Shown piece after piece: positions 8,924 through 17,750 of a stretch of DNA of 64,000 nt; positions within the stretch are counted from its first letter, which is position 1; every line of letters starts with the position of its first letter. Below the pieces are notes generated by a model that saw nothing but the letters and a program-made list of their open reading frames with translations, made no database searches and was not told the DNA's origin. Where the stretch lies: the NCBI RefSeq assembly GCF_014925385.1, contig NZ_JACSDK010000019.1, positions 62,001 to 126,000 of the forward strand. Reading direction: 5' to 3'. Position numbers and translations under genes: made by a program. The stretch is from Pelagibius marinus (lineage in GTDB: Bacteria > Pseudomonadota > Alphaproteobacteria > Kiloniellales > Kiloniellaceae).

Positions 8924-10780
8924 TTGAAAGACATCGCGAAGTGGTGGCCCATTCTTCTCATCGGGGCGGTGCTTTTCGCCCTGATGTTCAGCATGCGCGA
9001 TGTGGCGCCGCCGCAACCTCATCGCACGGTGCTGGCCTACAGCGAGTTCAAGCAGCTGCTGCGCAACCACCGGATCAGCGATATCCGGCTGTCGGAGGAT
9101 AAGGCGGAGGCGACGGTACGGCCCGCCGGCGGCGATCTGGGGGCCGACCAGGACGAGTACATCCAGGTGAATCTACCGAGCATCGACGATCCGGAGCTGA
9201 TGCCGCTGATCGAAACCTCCGGCGCGGTGGTGACCGTGGCGCCGAAGAAAGAGGAGGGGGGAAGCTGGCTTTTCAGCCTGCTTCCCTGGCTGATCTTCCT
9301 CGGCATCTATTTCTGGTTCTGGCACCGCATGCAGAGCAATCTCGCCGGCCGTTTCGGCGGACGCGATCCTGCTGAGTTCCTGGCCGGCTCGGCCAGCAAG
9401 GAGGTGAAGCGCAAGAAGCGTGTGACCTTCGACGACGTGGCCGGGCAGGAGGGGGCCAAGCGCGAGGTGGCGGAGCTGGTGGACTTCCTGCGCGACCCGG
9501 AACGCTATCAGCGCCTGGGCGCCGAGCCGCCGCGCGGTGTGCTGCTGATGGGGCCGCCGGGCACCGGCAAGACGCTGCTGGCGCGCGCTCTGGCCGGGGA
9601 GGCCGACGTCAATTTCTATCACACTTCCGCTTCCGAGTTCATCGAGATGTTTGTCGGCGTCGGCGCCTCGCGCGTCCGCAAGATGTTCGAGGAGGCGAAG
9701 AAGCGCGCGCCCAGCATCATCTTCATCGACGAGCTGGATGCCGTCGGGCGGGTGCGCGGCACGGGCCTGGGCGGCGGCAATGACGAGCGCGAGCAGACCC
9801 TGAACCAGATACTGGCTGAGATGGACGGCTTCAGCGGCCACGAAGCCGTCATCATTCTGGCGGCGACCAACCGGCCGGACGTGCTGGACCCGGCGCTGCT
9901 GCGGCCGGGGCGCTTTGACCGCCATGTTACGTTGGAGCTGCCCGACCGCGAGGCGCGCGAGGCAATTCTCAAGGTCCACACCAAGGACATGCCCCTGGCA
10001 CCCGACGTCGACCTGGAGATCATCGCCAGCGCTACGCCCGGCTTCTCCGGCGCCGATCTGAAGAATCTCGTCAACGAAGCGGCCATGGCGGCGGCGCGCG
10101 CCAGCCAGCGCTCCATCGAGATGCACGACTTTGAAGAGATGCGCGACAAGGTGATGATGGGAACGGTGCGCAGCCTGGCGATCCGTCCGGAGGAGAAGCA
10201 CCGCCTGGCGGTGCACGAGGCGGGCCATACGGTGGTGGCCCACTTCCTGCCGAAGGCGGACCCGATCTACAAGGTGACCATCATTCCGCGCGGGCGCGCG
10301 CTGGGCGGCACTCATATGCTGCCGGAGGAGGAGCGCCACACCCTGCCGGAGGATTACCTGAAGGACCGTCTGTCGGTGATGCTGGGCGGCCGCACGGCCG
10401 AAAAGGTGCTGCTGGGCAGCGTCAGCTCAGGTGCCGACGACGATATCAAGAACGCCACCCAGACGGCGCGCGCCATGGTGTCGCGTTGGGGCATGTCGGA
10501 GGAGATCGGGCCGGTCGACCTGCGCCAGAGCGAGGATCACCCCTTCCTCGGCCGCGAAATCGCCCAGCCGCGCCGCTTCAGCGAGACCACCGCGCACGAT
10601 GTGGACGCCGCCGTGTCCCATCTGCTGCGGGAGGCCGAAGCGCGGGCGGAGGAGATCATCACCGAAAACGCGGCGGGCATGAAAAGCCTGGTTCAGCGCC
10701 TGGAAGAGCGCGAGACGCTCAGTGCCGAGGAGGTCGATGCCTGCCTCGGGGGCGCGAAGGCGCGGGGTTCTGCGGCTTGA
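8924..10780 (+). CDS. ftsH: FtsH-type membrane AAA+ zinc metalloprotease
   Basis: FtsH degrades misfolded membrane proteins and short-lived regulators at the inner membrane. Two membrane segments (about residues 7-25 and 115-134) flank a small periplasmic domain. The AAA+ module has Walker A GPPGTGKT at 210-217, Walker B IIFIDE at 265-270 and the pore loop FVGVG at 243-247. The zinc site HEAGH is at 431-435, with the third ligand in SSGADDDI. The start is a TTG at 8924 preceded by GGAGAA. Length (618) is normal, but the usual tilS neighbour of the housekeeping alphaproteobacterial ftsH is absent. This may therefore be a second copy, which only the rest of the genome could settle. Confidence 0.9.
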   Translation: MKDIAKWWPILLIGAVLFALMFSMRDVAPPQPHRTVLAYSEFKQLLRNHRISDIRLSEDKAEATVRPAGGDLGADQDEYIQVNLPSIDDPELMPLIETSGAVVTVAPKKEEGGSWLFSLLPWLIFLGIYFWFWHRMQSNLAGRFGGRDPAEFLAGSASKEVKRKKRVTFDDVAGQEGAKREVAELVDFLRDPERYQRLGAEPPRGVLLMGPPGTGKTLLARALAGEADVNFYHTSASEFIEMFVGVGASRVRKMFEEAKKRAPSIIFIDELDAVGRVRGTGLGGGNDEREQTLNQILAEMDGFSGHEAVIILAATNRPDVLDPALLRPGRFDRHVTLELPDREAREAILKVHTKDMPLAPDVDLEIIASATPGFSGADLKNLVNEAAMAAARASQRSIEMHDFEEMRDKVMMGTVRSLAIRPEEKHRLAVHEAGHTVVAHFLPKADPIYKVTIIPRGRALGGTHMLPEEERHTLPEDYLKDRLSVMLGGRTAEKVLLGSVSSGADDDIKNATQTARAMVSRWGMSEEIGPVDLRQSEDHPFLGREIAQPRRFSETTAHDVDAAVSHLLREAEARAEEIITENAAGMKSLVQRLEERETLSAEEVDACLGGAKARGSAA

Positions 10781-10787
10781 GCGCCGT

Positions 10788-12311
10788 CTAGGCGGCCGAG
10801 CTGAAGCTGTCCTTGAAGCGGTCGCGCAGAGTGTTTTTCTGCACCTTGCCCATGGTGTTGCGCGGCAGTTCATCGACGAAGAAGACCTTCTTGGGCACCT
10901 TGAAGTTGGCCAGTTCCGCCTTGGCGGTCTCCTGGATCGCCTCGGCGGAAACTTCCGGTCCGCCGTTCTGGCGCTTGACGACGGCGACCACCGCCTCGCC
11001 GAAGTCCGGGTGCGGCAGGCCGATCACCGCTGACTCGTCGACCCCTTCGATACCGTCGATGCACAGCTCGATTTCCTTGGGATAGACGTTGAAGCCGCCG
11101 GAGATGATCAGGTCCTTGGAGCGTCCGACGATCTGTACATAGCCGCGCGCGTCGATCGTCGCCAGGTCGCCGGTGATAAAGAAGCCATCGGGGCGGAACT
11201 CCTCGGCGGTCTTTTCCGGGTTGCGCCAATAGCCCTTGAAGACGTTGGGGCCCTTGACCTCCAGGATGCCGACCTCGCCCTGGGGCAGGGGATTGCCCGC
11301 CTCGTCGGCGATGCGGGCCTCGACGCCCGGCAGGGGATGCCCGACGGTGCCGGCGATGCGCTCCCCATCCAGCGGATTGGAGGTGCTCATCGTCGTTTCG
11401 GTCATGCCATAGCGCTCGAGGATTCGGTGGCCGGTGCGGGCTTCGAACTCCTGGAAAGTATCGGCCAGCAGCGGCGCCGAGCCGGAGACGAAGAGGCGAA
11501 TGCCGGCGCAGACCTCTTTTGTAAGGCGCGGGTTCGCCAGCAGCCGCGTGTAGAAGGTCGGCACGCCCATCATCGCGGTCGCGCGGGGCAGCAGGTCGAT
11601 CACCGTGTCCGCGTCGAAGCGGTTGAGGAACAACATGCGCGCGCCGCTCAACAGCACGCAGTGGGTGGCGACGAAAAGGCCGTGGGTATGGAAAATCGGC
11701 AGGGCGTGAATCAGCACGTCGTCCGCCGTGAAGCCCCAGTAGTCACGCAGGGTCAGGGTGTTGCTGCCCAGGTTGTCGTGGCTCAGCATCGCCCCCTTGG
11801 AGCGGCCGGTGGTGCCGCTGGTGTAGAGTATTGCGGCCAGGTCGTCCGGCTCCCGCGCCACGACGCCGACCTCCGGGTCCAGGTCGCGGCTGCGCTCGAT
11901 CAGGCTGCCCGCGCCGTCGCCGCCAAGGGTCAGCACCACCTCGGTGCCGGCCTGCTTCGCCGTCTCGGTCAGGCTGTCTTCGGCCTGCGGGTCGCAGACC
12001 AGAACGCGCGGCTCCGCGTCGCCGAGGAAGTAGGCGACTTCGCCGCCCTTGTAGGCCGTGTTGAGCGGCAGGTAGACGCCGCCACAGCGCAAAACGGCAA
12101 GGTAGAGCAGAAGCGCTTCCGGTGACTTGTCGATCTGCGCCGCCACGCGATCGCCGGGTTGCACGCCGCAATCCACCAGCAGCCGCGCGATGCGCCCGGA
12201 GCCCACTTCGAAGTCGGCGTAGCTCATGGTGCGCCCCTCGGGCGTCTCCAGCACGGTTTTGCCGCGGTCGGCGGGGAAATTCTCGGTCAGTTTTGTATAG
12301 AGATTGGTCAT
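10788..12311 (-). CDS. matB: Malonyl-CoA synthetase (MatB)
   Basis: MatB activates malonate with ATP and CoA to malonyl-CoA through a malonyl-AMP intermediate. The 507-residue protein has the AMP-binding P-loop LYTSGTTGRSKG at about 162-173, the ERYGMTET motif in mid-protein, and the C-terminal catalytic lysine region RNTMGKVQK. The gene stands 27 bases downstream of the GntR regulator on the same strand. It is divergent from a TRAP transporter and malonyl-CoA decarboxylase, and this context makes malonate the natural substrate. It converges on ftsH with seven bases between stop codons. Confidence 0.93.
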   Translation of the reverse strand: MTNLYTKLTENFPADRGKTVLETPEGRTMSYADFEVGSGRIARLLVDCGVQPGDRVAAQIDKSPEALLLYLAVLRCGGVYLPLNTAYKGGEVAYFLGDAEPRVLVCDPQAEDSLTETAKQAGTEVVLTLGGDGAGSLIERSRDLDPEVGVVAREPDDLAAILYTSGTTGRSKGAMLSHDNLGSNTLTLRDYWGFTADDVLIHALPIFHTHGLFVATHCVLLSGARMLFLNRFDADTVIDLLPRATAMMGVPTFYTRLLANPRLTKEVCAGIRLFVSGSAPLLADTFQEFEARTGHRILERYGMTETTMSTSNPLDGERIAGTVGHPLPGVEARIADEAGNPLPQGEVGILEVKGPNVFKGYWRNPEKTAEEFRPDGFFITGDLATIDARGYVQIVGRSKDLIISGGFNVYPKEIELCIDGIEGVDESAVIGLPHPDFGEAVVAVVKRQNGGPEVSAEAIQETAKAELANFKVPKKVFFVDELPRNTMGKVQKNTLRDRFKDSFSSAA

Positions 12312-12338
12312 GGTCGTCTTCTGCCGCCCGGCCGTGGC

Positions 12339-13019
12339 CTAGGCGGTCATCGCATGGACGTAGGACTCCGGCAAGGCGGAGATGAGGTCGGTGAAGACGT
12401 CACCCTGGATGGTGACGTGATGGGACATCGCTTTTGCCGCGGCTTCGGCGTTGCCGTCGAGAATGGCGTCGACCACCGCACGGTGCTCCTTCCAGGACTT
12501 CATGGTCCGCCCTGGGTGGTGCAGCTGGAAGCGCCGGTAAGGCTGCAAGCGATTGCGCATGTTGCGCGTGGTCTCTTCCAGGTAGGTGTTGTGGGTGCCC
12601 GCGTAGATCACTTCGTGGAAGCAGCGGTTGGCGTCGTAGTAGGCATGGGCCTCGCCCTTCTCGGCCAGTTCCCGGCAGTCCTCGTGGACCTGGAGCAGCT
12701 GGTCGCGCTCTTCCGCGGACATGCGCCGCGCCGCCAGCTTGGCGCAGAAGGATTCCAGCTCGGCCATTACCTCGAACATGTGCAGAAGCTGGGTGACGGT
12801 AACGGTGGCGACCACCGCGCCCTGGCGCGGCCGGAGTACCACAAGGTCGGCAGCCGCCAGCTCCCTCAGCGCCTCGCGCACCGGCGTCCGCGAGACCCCG
12901 AAGTGCTGAGCCAGCTTGCTCTCGTCCAGGCGCGAACCCGGCGGGCGCTGACCGGAGAGGATTTCGCCCTCCAGGCGGTCCCGCAGTTCTCGCGCAAGCG
13001 GTGCGGCTTTGGGTTTCAT
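12339..13019 (-). CDS. matR: GntR/FadR-type regulator of malonate genes (MatR-like)
   Basis: The 226-residue protein has an N-terminal winged helix-turn-helix (residues 5-70, with SKLAQHFGVSRTPVREALREL) and a C-terminal FCD-type ligand domain with the histidines expected for metal-assisted ligand binding. The ATG at 13019 begins at the usual FadR-subfamily N-terminus; an in-frame TTG at 13055 would add 12 unrelated residues. The gene heads the matR-matB unit and shares its control region with the TRAP operon. Known MatR proteins repress malonate genes and respond to malonate or malonyl-CoA. That role here rests on context. Confidence 0.88.
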   Translation of the reverse strand: MKPKAAPLARELRDRLEGEILSGQRPPGSRLDESKLAQHFGVSRTPVREALRELAAADLVVLRPRQGAVVATVTVTQLLHMFEVMAELESFCAKLAARRMSAEERDQLLQVHEDCRELAEKGEAHAYYDANRCFHEVIYAGTHNTYLEETTRNMRNRLQPYRRFQLHHPGRTMKSWKEHRAVVDAILDGNAEAAAKAMSHHVTIQGDVFTDLISALPESYVHAMTA

Positions 13020-13073
13020 GGGGGAAGTATATCCGCATGCAAAAGACTCGAGCAAGCATGCACTTTGTAAAAT

Positions 13074-13085
13074 CTTGTATACAAG
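13074..13085. promoter_or_regulatory. Palindromic operator, probable MatR site
   Basis: CTTGTATACAAG is a perfect 12-base palindrome, midway between the matR start (13019) and the TRAP binding-protein start (13193). From memory, the MatR operator described in Rhizobium has the same TCTTGTATACA core, so the match supports binding by the adjacent regulator. A second feature, GCATGC repeated at 13035 and 13056, lies beside it and may be incidental. Confidence 0.7.
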
Positions 13086-13192
13086 GCTGGACAGCCCGGG
13101 TGGCGGGCGTTAGAGTTTTGATCAGAATAAGCGGCAAGTGCGGCGCAAAGCCGCCGTCTGCCGAGTAATAAGCAACCGGGAGGAACCGAGTG

Positions 13193-14200
13193 ATGTCCAA
13201 GACACTGCGTAGATTCATGTGCGCGGCCGCGGTGGTCGCGTCTTTTGCCGTAGCCGGCTCGGCCATGGCAGCGAACGTGACGCTGAAAGCTTCGCACCAG
13301 TGGCCAGGCGGCAAGGGTGACGCGCGCGACGAGATGGTGCAGATCATCGCCAAGGAAATCGCCGCGGCCGACGTCGGCCTGGAAGTGCAGGTCTATCCGG
13401 GCGCTTCGCTGTTCAAGCCCAAGGAACAGTGGAACGCCATGGTCAAGGGCCAGCTGGATATCTCGGCTTTCCCGCTGGACTATGCCAGCGGCCGGCACCC
13501 GCAGTTCAGCGCCACGCTGATGCCGGGCCTGGTGAAGAACCACGACCATGCGCTGCGGCTCAACAAGTCGCCCTTCATGGCCGACATCAAGAAGATCATC
13601 AATGATGCCGGCGTCATCGTGCTGTCCGACGCCTGGCTCGCCGGCGGCTTCGCCTCGACGAAGAACTGCATCCTGGGCCCCGATACCATGAAGGGGCAGG
13701 TAACCCGCGCGGCCGGTCCGGCTTTCGAGCAGATGCTGGCGGGTGCCGGCGCCTCGATCGCATCCATGCCGTCGTCGGAAATCTACACCGCGATGCAGAC
13801 CGGCGTTCTGGACGCAGCCAACACCAGCTCGGGCAGCTTCGTCTCCTATCGCATCTACGAGCAGGTGAAGTGCTTGACCGAGCCGGGCGACCACGCCCTG
13901 TGGTTCATGTACGAGCCGATCCTCATGTCCAAGCGCAGCTGGGACAAGCTGGACGATGCGCAGCAGAAGGCCCTCATGGCGGCCGGCAAGAAAGCCGAGG
14001 AGTACATGACGGAGCAGGCCAAGGGCCTGGATCAGAAGCTGGTCGACGTCTACAAGAAGAACGGTGTCGAGGTCGTCAAGATGTCCGCCGAGGATGCGGC
14101 AGCTTGGCGCGAAATCGCCAAGATGACCTCCTACAAGAGCTTCTCCGAGAACGTTCCCGGCGGTGACAAGCTGATCGAAGAGGCCCTGGCCGTCGAGTAA
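13193..14200 (+). CDS. TRAP transporter substrate-binding protein (DctP family), malonate
   Basis: The 335-residue periplasmic protein captures the substrate for the TRAP transporter. A signal peptide with an AMA cleavage motif ends at about residue 27, followed by the mature start ANVTLKASHQWPGG. The family's central region, including TRAAGPAFEQMLAGAGA with the carboxylate-binding arginine, is intact. The ATG at 13193 follows GGGAGGAAC at proper distance. It is the first gene of the operon continuing with the small and large permeases and malonyl-CoA decarboxylase. Comparable malonate TRAP systems (MatPQM) are known in Sinorhizobium. Malonate specificity is inferred from the operon. Confidence 0.9.
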   Translation: MSKTLRRFMCAAAVVASFAVAGSAMAANVTLKASHQWPGGKGDARDEMVQIIAKEIAAADVGLEVQVYPGASLFKPKEQWNAMVKGQLDISAFPLDYASGRHPQFSATLMPGLVKNHDHALRLNKSPFMADIKKIINDAGVIVLSDAWLAGGFASTKNCILGPDTMKGQVTRAAGPAFEQMLAGAGASIASMPSSEIYTAMQTGVLDAANTSSGSFVSYRIYEQVKCLTEPGDHALWFMYEPILMSKRSWDKLDDAQQKALMAAGKKAEEYMTEQAKGLDQKLVDVYKKNGVEVVKMSAEDAAAWREIAKMTSYKSFSENVPGGDKLIEEALAVE

Positions 14201-14301
14201 GCTCAGTTCGTTTCGAAGCAGGGCGCCGGGGGTCGAGGGCTGCCGGCGCCCTTGCTTTGTGAGAGACTTGTACCGCTGATTCTCAACCTGCCGAGGTTGC
14301 C

Positions 14302-14820
14302 TTGGATCTCTTCGTCACAACCGTTCGCCGACTCTCGCAGCTCTGCGGAATCGTCGCGGCCCTGACCCTGGCCGCCGCGGTTCTCGTGGTCTGCCAGATG
14401 GTGGTCCTGCGCTATTTCCTCAACGAGTCGACGGTCTGGCAGACCGAGTTCACGACCTACAGCATTGTCGGCGCCACGCTGATCGGCAGCCCCTATGTGC
14501 TGCTGCGCCGCGGCCACGTGAACGTCGACCTGCTGCCGATATACCTGCCGCATCGGGCACGCCTGATCCTGGCTTTCGTCGCTTCCGGCCTGGCGCTGGC
14601 TTTCTGTGTTGCTCTGGTCTATTCCGGGGCCGAGCTCTGGCTCGATGCCTGGCAGGGCGGCTGGACGACGGATTCGATCTGGCGGCTGCCGCTGTGGATT
14701 GCCTATGCACCGATCCCCATTGGCATCGGTCTTTTGTGCCTGCAGTACGTCGCCGACATTCTCTGCCTGATCACGGGGCGTGAGATGCCCTTCGGACTGG
14801 AACAGGGAGATCAGCCATGA
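14302..14820 (+). CDS. TRAP transporter small permease (DctQ family)
   Basis: The 172-residue protein has four membrane segments and the pattern of DctQ subunits, with VLRYFLNESTVWQTEF near residue 37, matching the family's conserved arginine, aromatic and tryptophan-glutamate positions. It pairs with the large permease in the inner membrane. Translation starts at a TTG at 14302 preceded by GAGG. The stop overlaps the next ATG in an ATGA junction, which implies translational coupling with the large subunit. Confidence 0.87.
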   Translation: MDLFVTTVRRLSQLCGIVAALTLAAAVLVVCQMVVLRYFLNESTVWQTEFTTYSIVGATLIGSPYVLLRRGHVNVDLLPIYLPHRARLILAFVASGLALAFCVALVYSGAELWLDAWQGGWTTDSIWRLPLWIAYAPIPIGIGLLCLQYVADILCLITGREMPFGLEQGDQP

Positions 14821-16145
14821 GCCCGCTGGAGATCGGCGGCGTCATCGGTGTGGTCACCATCCTGGTGCTGGCGACCGGGGTTCCCATCGCTTTCGGCCTC
14901 GGCATTGTGTCGATCGGGTTCCTCATCATTTTCGACGGCTGGGGCAGTCTCGGCATCGTCGCTGACACTTTCTTCGCCGGCATCGGGGAGTTCGCCCTGG
15001 TGTCGATTCCCATGTTCGTGCTGATGGGGGCCGCCGTGGCCTCCTCGCCGGCGGGTAAGGACCTTTACGAGGCGCTCGAGCGCTGGCTGTACAAGGTGCC
15101 CGGCGGCCTGATCATCTCCAATCTCGGGGCCTGCTCGATCTTCGCGGCGCTCTCCGGCTCCTCGCCGGCCACCTGTGCGGCCATCGGCAAGATGGGCATC
15201 CCGGAGATGCGCCAGCGCGGCTACCCCGACGGCCTGGCCACCGGCGCCATCGCCGCCGGCGGGACCCTGGGGATCCTGATCCCGCCGTCGGTCACCATGA
15301 TCGTTTACGGCATCTCCACCGAAACCTCCATCGGGCGGCTGTTCATCGCCGGCCTGCTGCCGGGCTTGATGCTGACCTGCCTCTTCATGGCCTGGTCGCT
15401 TTATGCCGCCTGGCGCGGGGGTTACCGTTTCGCCCTGACCGACGTGGGCTACAGCCTGCGGCAGAAGCTCGAGGTCCTGCCGCGCGTGCTGCCTTTCCTG
15501 CTGATCATCGCCGGGGTGCTCTACGTGCTCTACGGCGGCATTGCCACGCCCTCCGAAGCGGCGGGCGTCGGGGCGCTGTTCTGCGTGCTGCTGGTGGTCG
15601 TGATCTACGGCCTCTTCCTGCGCTCCTGGTCGCCGCTGCGCATCTGGGATATCCTCGGCGATTCCATGCGCGAATCGGTGATGATCCTGATGATCATCGG
15701 CGCCTCCGCCCTGTTCAGCTATACGCTCTCCAGCCTCTTCGTTACGCAGTCGATTGCCGAGTGGATCGCCGACCTGGATGTCAATCGCTGGGTCCTGATG
15801 GCGATGATCAACGTGTTTCTGCTGGTTTGCGGCTTTTTTCTGCCGCCGGTCGCCGTCATCCTGATGACGGCGCCGATCCTGCTGCCCATCGTGACCCTGG
15901 CGGGCTTCGACCCCTACTGGTTCGCGGTGATTTTCACGATCAACATGGAAATTGGATTGATCACGCCGCCGGTGGGCCTAAATCTTTACGTAATCAATGG
16001 TATAGCACCGGACGTGTCCTTGCCGACGATTCTCAAAGGGGCCTTGCCCTTCATGTTGGCGATGGCCCTGGGGATTGTCCTTTTGTGTGTCTTCCCGGAG
16101 ATCGCCACCTGGCTGCCGGATGCGATCATGGGGCCTGGGATCTAG
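14817..16145 (+). CDS. TRAP transporter large permease (DctM family)
   Basis: The 442-residue multi-spanning protein is the sodium-coupled transport subunit. The family signature region FAALSGSSPATCAAIGKMGIPEM lies near residues 103-125, and GTLGILIPPSVTMIVYG near 150-166. A second inverted repeat carries the EIGLITPPVGLNLYVI motif near 380. It starts within the stop of the small permease gene. The malonyl-CoA decarboxylase gene follows after 25 bases, so the transporter and the enzyme share one transcript. Confidence 0.93.
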   Translation: MSPLEIGGVIGVVTILVLATGVPIAFGLGIVSIGFLIIFDGWGSLGIVADTFFAGIGEFALVSIPMFVLMGAAVASSPAGKDLYEALERWLYKVPGGLIISNLGACSIFAALSGSSPATCAAIGKMGIPEMRQRGYPDGLATGAIAAGGTLGILIPPSVTMIVYGISTETSIGRLFIAGLLPGLMLTCLFMAWSLYAAWRGGYRFALTDVGYSLRQKLEVLPRVLPFLLIIAGVLYVLYGGIATPSEAAGVGALFCVLLVVVIYGLFLRSWSPLRIWDILGDSMRESVMILMIIGASALFSYTLSSLFVTQSIAEWIADLDVNRWVLMAMINVFLLVCGFFLPPVAVILMTAPILLPIVTLAGFDPYWFAVIFTINMEIGLITPPVGLNLYVINGIAPDVSLPTILKGALPFMLAMALGIVLLCVFPEIATWLPDAIMGPGI

Positions 16146-16170
16146 AGCCGGTACTTGGAAAGGAAACCTG

Positions 16171-17589
16171 ATGTCCGAGGTGCAACAGGAGACCTTGGTC
16201 GAGCGGACCCTGACGAATCTGGCGACGGCCTGGCGCGATATCGCCCAGTCCGCCGCGCGTACCGTCGGGCTGTCGAGGGCGCCGGCCTCGACCAAGCCGG
16301 AGTCCCTGAAACGCCTGATGCAGGATTGCCTGGAGGCGCGGGGCGGGGAGGTATCGGCGCGCATGCGCGCGGCGGCTCTTGGCCGGGTGTACCTGGAGCA
16401 GGACGCCGAGGGCCGTAAAGGCTTTCTCACCGTCCTGGCCCATGAGTTCGCGGTGCCCGGCGAAGCGGTGGAGGAGGCCATGGCCGCCTACCAGGCGGCG
16501 ATGACCGATGCCGAGCGCCTGAAGGCGGAGCGCGTGCTGCGCCAGGCGCTGCAGCCGCCGCGCCTGCGCCTGCTGACCCAGTTCAACGCCCTGCCCGAAG
16601 GGGTCAAATTCCTGGTCGACCTGCGCGCCGACCTGCTGGCCCTGCGTAGTGACGACCCCTATCTGCAGGGCCTCGACGACGATCTGCGCGAACTGTTGTT
16701 GTCTTGGTTCGACACCGGTTTCCTCGACCTGCGCGCCATCGACTGGGACTCGCCGGCATCGCTCTTGGAGAAGCTCGTCGCCTACGAGGCGGTGCACGAG
16801 ATCACCTCCTGGCAGGATCTGCGCAACCGGCTTGATTCCGACCGCCGCTGCTATGCCCTGTTTCATCCGCGCATGCCCGACGAGCCGCTGGCCTTCGTCG
16901 AGGTCGCGCTGGTCCGCGGCATGTCCGCCTCCATCCAGGCGCTGCTCGACGAGAAGGCGCCGCGAATGGACCCGACCCAGGCCGACGCCGCGATCTTCTA
17001 TTCGATTTCCAATACGCAGAAGGGGCTGAAGCAGATTTCTTTCGGGGACTACCTCATCAAGCGGGTCGTGCAGACGCTCTCCCGCGAATTCCCGAAGATT
17101 AGGATCTTTTCGACCCTGTCGCCCATTCCCGGTTTCCGGCGCTGGCTGGACAACCTCTCGGAGGGCGACCTGGCGGCGGGCTTCACGCCCGAGGACCTGG
17201 CCGTGCTGCCGGCGATCGGCAAGGAACGCGGCCTGAAGCAGATCATCGAGGAGATGCTGGGCACGCGGAACTGGCACCAGGACCCGGCGATCTCCGCGGC
17301 CCTGCAGAAGCCGCTGACGGTGCTGGCGGCGCGCTATCTGACCTCTAAGCGCAAGGACGGTCAGCCGCTCGACTCGGTCGCCCGTTTCCATCTGCGCAAC
17401 GGGGCGCGCCTGGAGCGGCTCAACTGGCTGGGCGACACCTCCGCCAACGGCATGGCCTGGTCGGCCGGCCTCATGGTCAACTACCGCTACGTGGTCGACG
17501 ACGTGGAGTCCAACCACGAAGCCTACATGAAAGACGGCCACATCGCCGTGGGCCAGGAGATGCGCAGCCTGCTCAAATCCAGCCGCTAA
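16171..17589 (+). CDS. matA: Malonyl-CoA decarboxylase (MatA)
   Basis: The enzyme converts malonyl-CoA to acetyl-CoA and CO2, completing malonate catabolism after MatB. The 472-residue protein carries the catalytic serine segment FYSISNTQKG at about 277-286 and the catalytic histidine H407 in FHLRNGARLERLNWLGD. An N-terminal helical domain of about 140 residues matches the family. The ATG at 16171 follows GGAAAGGA. It ends the TRAP operon; the decarboxylase gene at 17751 starts 160 bases later and is probably a separate unit. Confidence 0.94.
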   Translation: MSEVQQETLVERTLTNLATAWRDIAQSAARTVGLSRAPASTKPESLKRLMQDCLEARGGEVSARMRAAALGRVYLEQDAEGRKGFLTVLAHEFAVPGEAVEEAMAAYQAAMTDAERLKAERVLRQALQPPRLRLLTQFNALPEGVKFLVDLRADLLALRSDDPYLQGLDDDLRELLLSWFDTGFLDLRAIDWDSPASLLEKLVAYEAVHEITSWQDLRNRLDSDRRCYALFHPRMPDEPLAFVEVALVRGMSASIQALLDEKAPRMDPTQADAAIFYSISNTQKGLKQISFGDYLIKRVVQTLSREFPKIRIFSTLSPIPGFRRWLDNLSEGDLAAGFTPEDLAVLPAIGKERGLKQIIEEMLGTRNWHQDPAISAALQKPLTVLAARYLTSKRKDGQPLDSVARFHLRNGARLERLNWLGDTSANGMAWSAGLMVNYRYVVDDVESNHEAYMKDGHIAVGQEMRSLLKSSR

Positions 17590-17750
17590 GCGTCGGGCTT
17601 GCCCCTGCGCCTCCTGGGGTTAAGCTGACGGCCTGGTTTCCAGGGCACTCTTCTCCGGGGCTTTCTTCTTGTGGCCGCGGCGCTTGCTTCCTATAGAGGA
17701 AGCCTTCAGGGTTTCGTTTCGACATTCCTCGCGGGCATAGGTTCTTCGCT

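Noticed and set aside
13035-13061. GCATGC repeated at 13035 and 13056 as a second regulator site
   Set aside because: A six-base palindrome is common in GC-rich DNA and both lie at or before the matR start; the neighbouring 12-base dyad is the better operator.
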